Source of the DNA: Lepidurus packardi
Taxonomy: Eukaryota > Arthropoda > Branchiopoda > Notostraca > Triopsidae
Assembly (NCBI GenBank): GCA_023053545.1
Contig: JAKZAN010000005.1
Location: 12,214,001-12,278,000 of the forward strand
Length of the DNA stretch: 64,000 bases
Direction of reading: 5' to 3'
Position numbers and translations under genes: made by a program. The notes below the pieces were generated by a model that saw only the letters and a list, made by a program, of their open reading frames with translations, was not told the origin of the DNA and did not search any database. Of the stretch, positions 1 through 10,239 are shown piece after piece. Numbering within the stretch: the stretch's first letter is position 1; each line of letters starts with the position of its first letter.

Positions 1-2335
1 GCGTAAGATGTGAAAATAGGTTTTGAAGGGTAGAAATTTGTTTCAGTTTGTTTGTCTATCCCTTTCACCCAAGACGTTTTATGAATCTTATGATTGTGTG
101 CGTGTGTCGATGGCAGTATGGATGTGTTTCGAGAGCCCTGACCAGAAAGGAAAACCGATTTCCGAAAACTCACCCTGACTGCCATGTCGTCAAGTGAATA
201 ATCGACAGGCTGACATACAAAGCTATATCCGTGGAACCATCCACCTCTACCATACTAGAACGATAAAAACATTTGCTTTTGCTCAGAAATTTTTTGGTTA
301 AAAAAAAAAACAAAACAATAGGAAGCCAAACGATCTGTAACAAAACCAACGAAAAATAGTAATAAAGGTGTACGCAAACGAACGACCATCAGGTAACAAA
401 ACTACATGGGTTTGAGACATGGGTATATGAAATGTCAGAAATAAGTAAATGTACGATAGGTACGTGTCTTGATCCTTGATCAACATGCCGAAAACTACGG
501 AGCGAATCATAAATCTAAATTCAGGGAAAAGAAGTGGAAATCTGCCCAACCGTCAGTCAAAATAGGTTAAAGAAGGTGAAGAAAACCGACGCCAGTAGTC
601 CAAACCTATTTTTTTATTAGTGTCGCCCTACTTCGTTAAAAAATAATAATAAAAAAATAAAAAAAAAAAAATCCGTCCCAAAAAAGCAGCTGTCAACCGC
701 GTTGGCCAAGTTTTGTTCCTGTTAAGGTTCTTTTTCTGCACGTGATCAGAAGACTGATGTTCAATTGAACAATGAAAAAGAAGTAAGATTTGTGGGCTCT
801 TCTTGAAAAGTGAAGGCAAATAAGGCGCGATGTAGACTTTTGAACTTAGTTGTCCCCTCACTCACCCTGATGGCAATCGGATCATCGGAATAGTCAACAG
901 GTTCGCACATATAATTGTACTGGAAGAGCCATCCACCCATCAGGCACTGTAAAGTTTCTTTTTTTAAAAACAGGGTGTTTGTCGTTATGTGTAAAAATCA
1001 ATCAATCAGGAAACGACGCCACGTGAAAGGATGGACAAGGACTTACGAAACAAACAAACAAACATCACACACACAGAAAAATGCAGGTTAATGACGCAAC
1101 AAACCATTCGCTTCGGGGCTGTAGTAACCATTAATGTGTTAGCGAAAAATTAGAAGCTGCTAAGTAATTCATCCGGTAAGAAATGGCGGTTTTTGTGTTG
1201 TCATAAAAAATACCCACGGCTAATAGGTACAGGTCAGAAGAATGTGTAGGTAAAAGAACGGGGTAAAAAGATCATTAACTACGATCAAACCAATTAGTTT
1301 TCCTCTAGAACCCCTCCAAACCATCAGATTAGCGAGCGTAAACGCAATTACCAACGAAGTAAAATTAAATTTAATGCTAAAGCCTCGTAAAACACCATTC
1401 AAAGCATCATATCCTAGCTTCGAGCGCTTAATTATCGATAACTGCCCAAATATCGATATCAAGTTGAAATATCGATACCAAGTTGAAATATCGATACCGT
1501 CAAAAACCGAAAGTTTAGCCAAAAATGAAAACAATAGAATTTAAATCTAAATCATATGAAATGAAATCAATTGTTGCTGGAAAATTATTTAAAAAGTTAA
1601 GTTACGAAACGTTTGCTAGATTATTTTTAAATTAAACTGAGTTTTCCTGCGAAACTTGTTGAAACTACTAACGTAAACTCGCGATTGGAAGTCAGAGTTT
1701 TTCCTTGAAGGTTAAAAACTGACCAGCTGAAGGTAAAGAGACTTGAAAAACGTGCAGTACAAGTTCAAGGTAAAAACGCGGTACATAACGACCGTTTGCA
1801 GAGCCTTGGAGCCAAATGCAGAGCGTCAATTTACCTTCCGCTACGCCAGACAGCAATACTTTTGGTTGACTAATTGAACCTCTACACAAAAGAACTGTAC
1901 ATGACTTTAAAAAACACCCAAAAACAACGAATCGCTCAGAGCGTTCTAGGCTAAGTAACTCCCGGCACGTTCAAAAGATAAACTAGAAGCTCAATGGTTA
2001 CCTCGTAAAAGAGCCAGCAGCTAAAGATGACCTGAAGAAAGTTGTACACGATAAGTACATTTCGCAATTCAAACGGCTTCCTGTCAGCCATCAACTTGGG
2101 GCCTAGCACCTTCACAATATACACGTAGCTGAGGCAAATGAGCAACGTAGGCAAAGGCGAACTCATGAACAACCATCCCTCCACTCGAGGATCTGCAAAA
2201 ACAAATGTAAATCATCCCAAAATTTCAAAACTAGGACTAAGATTAGTTCATTTCAGATCCAAAGTGGCTCGTTTTACCTCGAACGTCCCATAATTTGTTG
2301 TATCCATCCACAACCGCTCCGATCAGCGTAGCCAT
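1..2335 (-). CDS. ELOVL-family very-long-chain fatty acid elongase, 5' part (gene continues past the left edge)
   Basis: Membrane enzyme of the ER that catalyses the condensation step of fatty-acid elongation. Three consecutive coding exons are visible. Exon 1 is 2335-2278 and begins MATLIGAVVDGYNKLWDVR. Exon 2 is 2192-2002 and encodes SSPLPTLLICLSYVYIVKVLGP and the RKPFELRN...YNFLQVIFS block typical of arthropod ELOVL4/7-like proteins. Exon 3 exists in two versions, 946-866 and 254-174, both with the CxPVDYS motif. Exon 1 joins exon 2 in phase 1, and exon 2 ends on a codon boundary that matches both exon-3 copies. The start is preceded by a plausible acceptor (cataagcag/CCATGG), so the ATG may sit in a second exon after an untranslated leader. 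The HxxHH catalytic exons must lie beyond position 1. Family assignment is firm; the subfamily is not. Confidence 0.92.
174..254 (-). other. ELOVL alternative exon 3a
   Basis: This is an 81-bp, 27-codon exon with acceptor ttctag and donor GTGAGT, phase 0 on both sides. It encodes GGWFHGYSFVCQPVDYS near its middle. It has the same length, phase and motif layout as the exon at 866-946, so splicing in both would duplicate the segment. This is what a mutually exclusive exon pair looks like. No transcript evidence is available from sequence alone. Confidence 0.8.
866..946 (-). other. ELOVL alternative exon 3b
   Basis: This is the 81-bp partner of exon 3a, with acceptor tttacag and donor GTGAGT, phase 0 on both sides. 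It encodes GGWLFQYNYMCEPVDYS in its centre. Of 27 residues, roughly half match 3a (GGW, Y, C, PVDYS, R), so the pair arose by exon duplication followed by divergence. Confidence 0.8.
1433..1496. promoter_or_regulatory. Cluster of four TATCGATA palindromes in the ELOVL intron
   Basis: Perfect TATCGATA octamers start at 1433, 1451, 1470 and 1489, spaced 18-19 bp. The last three are embedded in a 19-bp repeat containing AAGTTGAAATATCGATA. In insects this octamer is the DRE bound by DREF. It lies about 0.5-1 kb from the alternative exons. Function is inferred from the motif only. Confidence 0.5.
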
Positions 2336-2339
2336 GGCT

Positions 2340-5220
2340 GCTTATGCAAGTTTTCGCAGTAATGTGGCAGAAATAACGGGAATGCTTCTTCCTTGGCTGT
2401 CAAAACTACGTCAAAACCAAACGTTCCTGGTGCTCAGCCAACTGTCGTAACAAGAAACAAGACAAAATAATCATAATTAAACTCCAGGACCAAGATGAAT
2501 CGCATTTTGACGTCACAGCAATGTGTTCCCTTCAACAGAACTTCTTTCATATGCCGTTTCTCCCTTTCTTTTGCCCGTGTACCTTGTCTGGGCCAATACT
2601 TCCGCCCTATCAATCATCCACAACTCTAAAATCACCTTATGGAATTCTCATCCAAACTCTCCATAAAGTAAATAATCTCAAAAAATCCACAAAATCTTCC
2701 AAAACTTTCCAACTAAAAATCTCTAAAAAATCAATATAAATCATAACATATCACACAATAATCCCAACCCTTTTTATGAAACAATTGACGGTAACGAAAC
2801 TAATATTAAGAAGAATTTTAATAACCTAATAATGCTTAAAAAAATTTGTAAAAAAATAGAACGACTCGAAAATTGACCCTTTGGATGCCCTAAGGCGTTC
2901 TCTTCCTTTTCCCGGAGCAAGTTCACGAATATCAACGAGTCAGCCAGCTAACCTGTCTGAAGCTTTCTCTTTCCGGGAGGAGAAAGACCCTGTCAGGGGA
3001 GCCTTATGAGAGCACCTGTGGTAATCTACCTGAGCTTCAAGTTTCCTTCTTTTAACGCGCTTCTTATAACGGGATTTCGTGGATAGGTTGTACGTACTGG
3101 ATCCAGTTTTCAAGCCAGAAAGAAGCCGATTTTGGCTTTAAACCCGCCCCCCAGGACCGACCGATGTTGTGGCCCAGACCATTTCGATGTCTCTGGCAAC
3201 TTCTTCGCTTCCCACCACAATCCCTTCTTCAAATAACCTTTCCTTGACCTTTTCTGACCCCGGCTATCGAGCCAAATCCTTTTACTTGACCAACCACGCC
3301 TCCTGCTCAGGAATGTGCCGAAGCTGCAGGGCGCTCTCAACCGGCTTTTTGACAAATAGTGTATACTGTTCAAAAGCTTCCAACGCTTTGCCTGAAAACA
3401 TGGACCTCGACACAATACAAGTTGCCCCCACAGATTTTGTGCTGATTCATGGTTAGTCTGCTTGCTAGGAACTTCCTTGTGCCAAAAAGTCAAAATGGTA
3501 CAAAAAAGATTCGGTGAAAAAAACCCGTTAACTACATTGCGAAGATCAACCAACTTTGGCCCCAAAGATGAGCTGCGCCATCTTTGGACATGGACACCAT
3601 TTTTAGCTACGACTTTGGGAACCGGATTTTTTAAGCGATTTTCCCTTGCAAACATGTTTCTAAGGTTTTTTTTTTTTTTCTTTTTTTTTTAAATCAGGAG
3701 CGTAGTCGAAACCATAGCCACGTTCTCTAAACAAGTCTAATGAAAGCGGGACGGTCGTTTCGAGTCAAGGACAGGTTATCGAGAGTAATTCCTTTAGGTC
3801 ATAAGAATCTCAAAAAAAAAAAAAAAAAAAGAATATAATATTTGCTCTCTTTAGATAAACTCGCCTGTTTTAAGCACAGCTCTAGCTAAATGACTTGGCA
3901 TGAAAATGATTAATTACCCAGAGTCGAATCAACTTGAAAAAATTAATGGAGAATTCATCGAAAATTAATAAAACTTCGGATTGATCGAAATAGGAGACAA
4001 AAAAAGGAACAATTTTCCCGAAAACTAGTACTGGAATTTAGCAAACGTGAGCCAAAGTTGACGAAAAATAATCGCAAAATGAAATATGAAAAAATATGAA
4101 ATATGAAAAAAATATGAAAAAATATGAAAAATGAAAAAATATAAAAAATATGATATATGAATATGAAATACAAAAAATATGAAAAAATTAGATCGATTCT
4201 CGATGATTCACTAAATTCGCACTGAGATTTCCTGTAAAGATTACGAATTGAGCTGAACTACGTAGAATTCCCCACGATAAGCAAATACCCTTGATATACT
4301 CCCTTATTCTTATCAAATTCTAAGAAAATCTGCTTCAAATCCAACTTTGAGAACCTCGAATCAACCCAAAATTCTAAAATTATATATATATATAAAAAAA
4401 TTAATTAAATTTAGCTAACGTTCCAAATTTCCTTTAGTAAAACAGGCTCGACAGCTTACACAAAATCCGCCCCAAATCCAACCCCAATTCAAACAAATGA
4501 AAATATTAAAATTCAAATAAAATATTTCCAAACATTTTGAAGTTCCATTTCAAAGACTTTTAACTTTCCCGAACGATGCACTTAAGACTCCTTAAGACTC
4601 TAAAAAAAATCTTAAACGAACCGAGTTCATAAAATTTTTTACAAAAATTTTAAAATGTTCCAAATTTCATTCTAAAATTTCAAGAATTTATTCAAATTAA
4701 AAAATCATTCTTAAATTTCGGATTTCAGTTTCTATTTTTTAAATTCACTTTTCTCCACTTAATTAACCTTTTCTCCACCATTAACTCCACTGCTTTTTTT
4801 TTTTTTTACAAACGCAATGAATAATTCAACGCCTTTAATTTCACAAGAAGTCAAAATTCGAATCCTCGCAAAAAAATTCGAATCCTCGATCGCCCCAAAA
4901 AGGCTGAAATCCCCTTCAAGTCCCACCAAATCTTAAGATAAATCACTCGAAACTGCATAAAGCTAAGAAACAAAGAGTCTGAAAAAAAACTTACTCGAAA
5001 ATCCCAATAAAAAACCTTTTTTTGGTGTCTTTTTCCAAAAATACTAAGCTAAATATCTAGACAAGACACCACGTACACACTGAACCACACATCCCAAGCA
5101 CACACGTTCGTCTGAGGTCGAAGCTCGACTGAATTGAGGATGTCTGGAAGAAGCTACCTGAGCCGCCCCTCCCCCTTTACCCCAAGACACGCTCAAAGGT
5201 GTGCAACCTGGGACTGGGAG

Positions 5221-5257
<37 letters not shown>

Positions 5258-5740
5258 GCCTTCTTTTAGCCATGACTTGACCGTAGTAGTCTTCAAAGTT
5301 GGCTTCAAAGTGAACGCCAAAACAGGTCTTGAAAAGAGAAATAAAAACGAAACTTGTTGTGTGCAATATCTAAATTCTCTTATCGCTTTCTTCCTTTTTA
5401 GGTGGGGAACCTTTTACCCCTTTTTAAAAAATAAAATAAAATAGCATTATGTCTACGCAATTAATTGCCCAGATAAAACCTCGGCCAGCCGAGGAGAAAG
5501 TTGTTCATTTCTGGGGGCAGAAATGAGGTTGGCGAAGAAGTTCAGAGAGTACCCAGAGAGAAAAGATGGAAAGAAAGGGAGAGAGAGAGGGGAAGGAAGG
5601 AAGGAAAAAAACCGGTCGGTCACCAGCTCGGGAAGAAATGGAAAACTCGAAAACCTTGCCACTTTATATAATTTTCCTAGTTTTTTTTAAATTTTTTTTT
5701 AGGACCATAAAAAAGGGTGTCTTTGAAAAGTGAGAAATTG
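2340..5740. other. Gene-poor stretch upstream of the ELOVL coding start
   Basis: Mostly AT-rich sequence with poly(A)/poly(T) runs (about 3668, 3811, 4794, 5223) and a (GAAAAATAT)-like simple repeat at 4080-4190. On the minus strand there is an Inr-like TCAGT at 5083-5079, followed by sequence ending in a strong GTAAGT donor (4994-4989). This could be an alternative non-coding first exon for ELOVL (about 5083-4995). The part at about 3100-3660 is less AT-rich and has long open stretches in several minus-strand frames, each broken by stops. I do not recognise it; it may be a decayed retroelement. Confidence 0.4.
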
Positions 5741-5815
5741 TTACCGATCTTGAAGGTGGAAAGGTTGCTGTAGTTGTGGGGTTCTCCTTGGATGCGTAAA
5801 TTTCCAAACAAAACT
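5738..5815 (-). other. Possible exon on the minus strand, unassigned
   Basis: A segment of about 78 bp is bounded by a minus-strand acceptor (tattctag) and a donor (GTAACA) and is open in all three minus frames. It could be a leader exon of the ELOVL gene or belong to another transcript. No recognisable domain. Confidence 0.25.
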
Positions 5816-5984
5816 AGAATAAAAAGTGAAAAGAAACGTTTGTTTAATTAGTGGAAATAAATGAAACATAAATTACTACATCATTCATGCGAACATAATT
5901 AGAATAAGAAAAGGAGACATTTTAAAGAGGTATGGCTGCAAAGATTCTCGGAAGTAGAAAAACAAAAGCAAATTTGGGAAAATA

Positions 5985-6860
5985 TTCAAACAATTCGAAT
6001 ATTCGATTAATCTTCCAAAATAATAGAAAAAAAATAGGATTGCGACATATCTTGGAAACGAAAAGATTGAAATAATTCGAATATAATTTTCGATTAATTA
6101 TTCAAAAATGGAAAAATAAAAAAAAATAGGATTACGAAATATCTTCCAAGCGAAAAGAATCCAATAATTCGAATATAATACTCGAATAATTTTCAAAAAT
6201 AATACAAAAAGAAAAACAGGATTAATATCTTTCAAGCGAAAAGATTCAAATAATTCGAATATAATTTTCGAATAATTTTCAAAAATAGAAAAATAAAAAA
6301 AAATAGGATTACGAAATATCTTCCAAGCGAAAAGAATCCAATAATTCGAATATAATACTCGAATAATTTTCAAAAATATAAAAATAAAAAAAAAAAATAG
6401 GATTACGAAATATCTTCCAAGCGAAAAGAATCCAATAATTCGAATATAATTTTCGAATAATTTTCAAAAATAGAAAAAAAAAAAATAGGATTACGAAATA
6501 TCTTTCAAGCGAAAAGATTCAAATAATTCGAATATAATTTTCGAATAATTTTCAAAAATATAAAAATAAAAAAAAAAATAGGATTACGAAATATCGTCCA
6601 AGCGAAAAGATTCCAATAATTCGAATATTCGATTAATCTTCCAAAATAAAATAAAAAAAAAAATACGAAATATCTTCCAAGCGAAAAGATTCCAATAATT
6701 CGAATATTCGATTAATCTTCCAAAATAAAATAAAAAAAAAAAATACGAAATATCTTCCAAGCGAAAAGATTCCAATAATTCGAATACAATATTCGATTAA
6801 TGTTCAAAAATAATACAAAAAGAAAAACAGGATTACGAAATATCTTTCAAGCGTAAGGTA
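5985..6860. repeat. AT-rich tandem array, unit about 80-94 bp, about ten copies
   Basis: The recurring core is GGATTACGAAATATCTTCC, then AAGCGAAAAG, a TTCGAATA segment and an A-run. Units begin near 6037, 6129, 6219, 6306, 6400, 6488, 6581, 6660, 6742 and 6829. Spacing varies mainly through the length of the A-run and loss of a short block in the 6660 and 6742 units. Short open frames here are by-products of the repeat. Confidence 0.85.
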
Positions 6861-7159
6861 AACACAATTGGGACCCAGGTAAAGGTTTCGTAAGATTCGT
6901 AAAATATTCTTTTTTACCTTACCCACCCCCTTTTCTCCTCTCTCTTCCTAAAGAAAGGGAAATGGCTTAAAGCAACTCCTGCGTAGAAAAACCTCCGTCG
7001 CGTCAACAAGATCATTAAAGGAATGTGGAAGATCAACTCCCATTGACCACCTTTTAAAGTACCCTAACTAAACTATCTTGAAACTCTTAAAACTTGCGAA
7101 AAGAAAGAAAATTCCTTAAGAAGAAAAGGAAACGGTCGCCAGATCAACTATTTTCTTCA

Positions 7160-7975
7160 AAAAAACAGGAAAATCTCCTTTAAAATAAGCCAAATTCTCC
7201 AAAAAAGTAGAATTACTGCTTCATTTCCTTCAATATTTGAAAATTTCTTCATCTTCAGAATTCATCTTCTTCATCTTCATTCATCTTCATCTTCACAGAT
7301 ATTTTCAGAATAACTTGGTACTCTTTAGTAATGTGACTCTGAAATTGCCAATGGAAGAACTGCAAAATTCCTTAAAAAAAACGCCAAAATTTCTTCAAAA
7401 AATAAAACTATTTCCTTTTCGCTTTCTGATCAAATTTCTTTTTAAAACTAAACATTTCCGTTAAGCAAAATTTCGTAGTGCAGAAATTAGCCCAATTCGC
7501 TTTAACTTTATTCGCTTAAAAAAAAAAAAAAAAAAAAAAAAATTCGCTTTAACACCACGCAGGAAAATCTCTAAATCTTTAAAATAAGCCAAATTCTCCA
7601 AAAAAGTAGAATTGCTGCTTAATTTCCTTCAATATTTGAAAATTTGTTTAGATATCTTCAGAATAACTTGCTAAAACTATCTTAAACTATCTATTTCAGA
7701 ATAACTTGGTAAAACTATCTATTTGTTTAGATATTTTCAGAATAACTTTCAAAACTGCTCATGGAAGAACTACAAAATTCCTTAAAAAACGCCCAAAGTT
7801 CTTTAAAAAAATTAAAAAAATTTAAGTATTTCCTTTTCGTTTTCTGATCAAATTTCTTTTTAAAACTAAACATTTCCGTTAAGCAAAATTTCGTAGTGCA
7901 GAAATTAGCCTAATTCGCTTTAACTTTATTCGCTTCAAAAAAAAAATAAATAAAAAAAAAAATCGCTTTAACACC
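7160..7975. repeat. Tandem duplication of about 400 bp
   Basis: The block starting near 7167 (AGGAAAATCTCC..., AATAAGCCAAATTCTCC, ATTTCCTTCAATATTTG, CATTTCCGTTAAGCAAAATT) recurs from about 7560 in the same order, ending in the same poly(A)-containing CGCTTTAACACCAC. The second copy has an internal short duplication around AGAATAACTTG. Non-coding. Confidence 0.8.
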
Positions 7976-8364
7976 ACCGCAAACTGATTGCCAAACTCGA
8001 ATCCACTGCGATATTGCCATTACCCTTTCCATTTGAATGAACTTTAACGTGTTTAACTACGTAAAAATGGACTTGCACGTTCACTTTTTCAATGTCTTAA
8101 ACTGTTCTAAACCGTGAGGAATTCCCATTCCCATCGTTCACCGCTGAACATCGTTCTGATATTTCTGAACTCACGCTCTCACTGTCTAACTCACGGCCCA
8201 AACCACGATTCGCTTTTTTCTGCTCCAATAAGCTTCCTTCAATCATAAAATCAACGAGCTATCCCAAACTAAATCAACGATCCAAATTTCCACTCCCAAT
8301 CTGCAAAGAAATCATCGGAAAAGATCCCACCCCTAGCACCCAACTCATTCGTATCAATTATTAC

Positions 8365-8536
8365 CTCCAAAACTGGTATCTTTATCACTGCCAACTTGAA
8401 ATAACAGTCAATCTTGCACACTTGGAAGATATCTCACACACCTGGAATTTCTTAGCCACTTGCGAGCCTAGACTAGGACAGCTAGGTACTCTACCTTATT
8501 GTAAACTATTCAGGTGTGGTAGCTGGGGTTTTTATA
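8365..8536 (-). promoter_or_regulatory. Candidate minus-strand core promoter and leader exon (TATA box)
   Basis: A canonical TATAAAAA lies on the minus strand at 8536-8529. Initiation would be expected around 8500-8505. The following transcript would run to a donor-like GGAG/GTAATAAT near 8365. No coding start follows, so this may be a distal untranslated first exon of the ELOVL gene or a transcript I cannot see. Inference from motifs only. Confidence 0.3.
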
Positions 8537-8539
8537 GTG

Positions 8540-10060
8540 GACCTGTACCTTTGACTTTCCGTTGACTCGGGGACCAAACAACCTCGCCTAACCCCTAACC
8601 ACTTTCTAATCCTTTTTCAAACAGGAACTTTTTTTTTTTTTTTTTTTTTTACCTGTAATTTTATGGGATTATTTATGCTATAGTCAATCCAGAATGTCCA
8701 CGCTAGAAGGTACCGTACGACACGTACTTGGAGCCTCCAGATACTTTCTTTTCTCTTTCGCCCTAGCCTCCCGAACATTTAAGTAACACTTGATCAATTT
8801 GAAGTAATTCGCCAAAAAAAAAAATATAAATTGAGTTTGGTATTTTCAAGGGTAAAGGGTACTTGATTCCTGTCATAAAAACGAACACTTGATCAATTTG
8901 AAGTAATTGGATACAATTTGAAGTAATTGAAGTAATTAATTTGAAGTTGTAAAAATAGGATATAAATTGATTTTTGGTATTCCAAGGGTAAAGGGTACTT
9001 GATTCCTGTCATTAAAAGGTCAGGTGCAGGTTAGAACAAGTGCTGTGTTGTTTAGAGAGAATTGGATAAACGGAGATGAAGGGCAAAGGTAACCTGAGCC
9101 ATAAGGTCGCCATAATAACCTTCCCTGGGTTGCAAGGACGACCTAGGGTGGTAAATTTACCCTCTGTTCACACTCTTTCAGCTCATTTTCAAGGTTGGCC
9201 CCGGCTTATTAAGACAGACGTTAGTTTGCCAAGGCCGAATACTTTACACGATTGGACCAAACTCCCTAGGTGAGGCCAAGTGTTTTTGTGTACCTGGACC
9301 GAAGGTGACGTATGTCTATTTCCGGGGGTTAAGTAGCGTAGACAAGTGGATTCATGCGAAAAATGAGGAACTTACCGAAACTCATTCGGTAAAATACCAA
9401 AGCTTTTAGCCAGATACCAAGAAATACCGGAATTATAGAAAAGCGCAGAGCCCATGGGAAGTGACATAGAAGATAAGAAAACCCGAATGATTCAAATGAT
9501 TCAAAATGATCAAATTACAATTACAAAAAGGGAATCGTAAGGCTTTGGTGGACCTTAGCCCGGTATAGACGATTAGCATGGGGAATTCCGGAACAATTTT
9601 TTAGGGAAAAAATGAATGAAAGCATTGAATGGAAAAATTGTTTGGCAGGAATCTTGAGCTTGCTAATAGGTAGTGCACAAGCAATGCACAATGCTTTCTA
9701 ATGAGTAATACATTAGCAAGATTGAAATGAAGTTGGCAACTATGAGAAAGACGTTACCTAAACATCTGTCCTTTGATTGTACGTTACAATCAAAGACGTT
9801 AGCTAAACAGCTGTCCTTTGATTGCGCACTAGCTGTTCATAAAGAAAATTTTTGTTTGAATTTGATTTTAAATCTGACAACCCGTTTTGGAGAAATCTTG
9901 TTCCAAAAGTGTGACTTTATTAGGGACAGTGCTGCTACAGCAAACGGTGGTGACACATGGTACTTTTCAGAAGCAAAACAAGCGTAGAAACTTTGCAATA
10001 ACAAACATCAGCGCCATCTGTAACTCTTTCCCATGAACAAGCTAAGGCACACGGGAGCCT
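8540..10060. other. Intergenic, no gene recognised
   Basis: Contains poly(T) at 8630-8650 and two direct copies of a roughly 80-bp block (ACACTTGATCAATTTGAAGTAATT ... GGGTAAAGGGTACTTGATTCC) at about 8787-8875 and 8885-9020. Short open frames at 9076-9273 and 9727-9987 have no recognisable domain and no supporting splice signals. Confidence 0.5.
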
Positions 10061-10239
10061 TCAACCAAGAATGAAATCCTACACGGAACAACGACCATGA
10101 GATTCCAACAACGAAACCTAAGATGACAACGCGCAAAAGCTTATTTCCAACAATGAAATTGTCTAACCACTATGGAAAGCTTCAATCCTATATGAATCCA
10201 TGTTCGTAAAAGGCTTCATAAAAGCATTCCAAACCCAAT

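Noticed and set aside
3110-3655. Long minus-strand open frame of 181 codons
   Set aside because: No recognisable domain, no splice signals and competing open frames on both strands. A neighbouring minus frame looks equally coding-like but is broken by stops, so it is noted only as possible retroelement debris.
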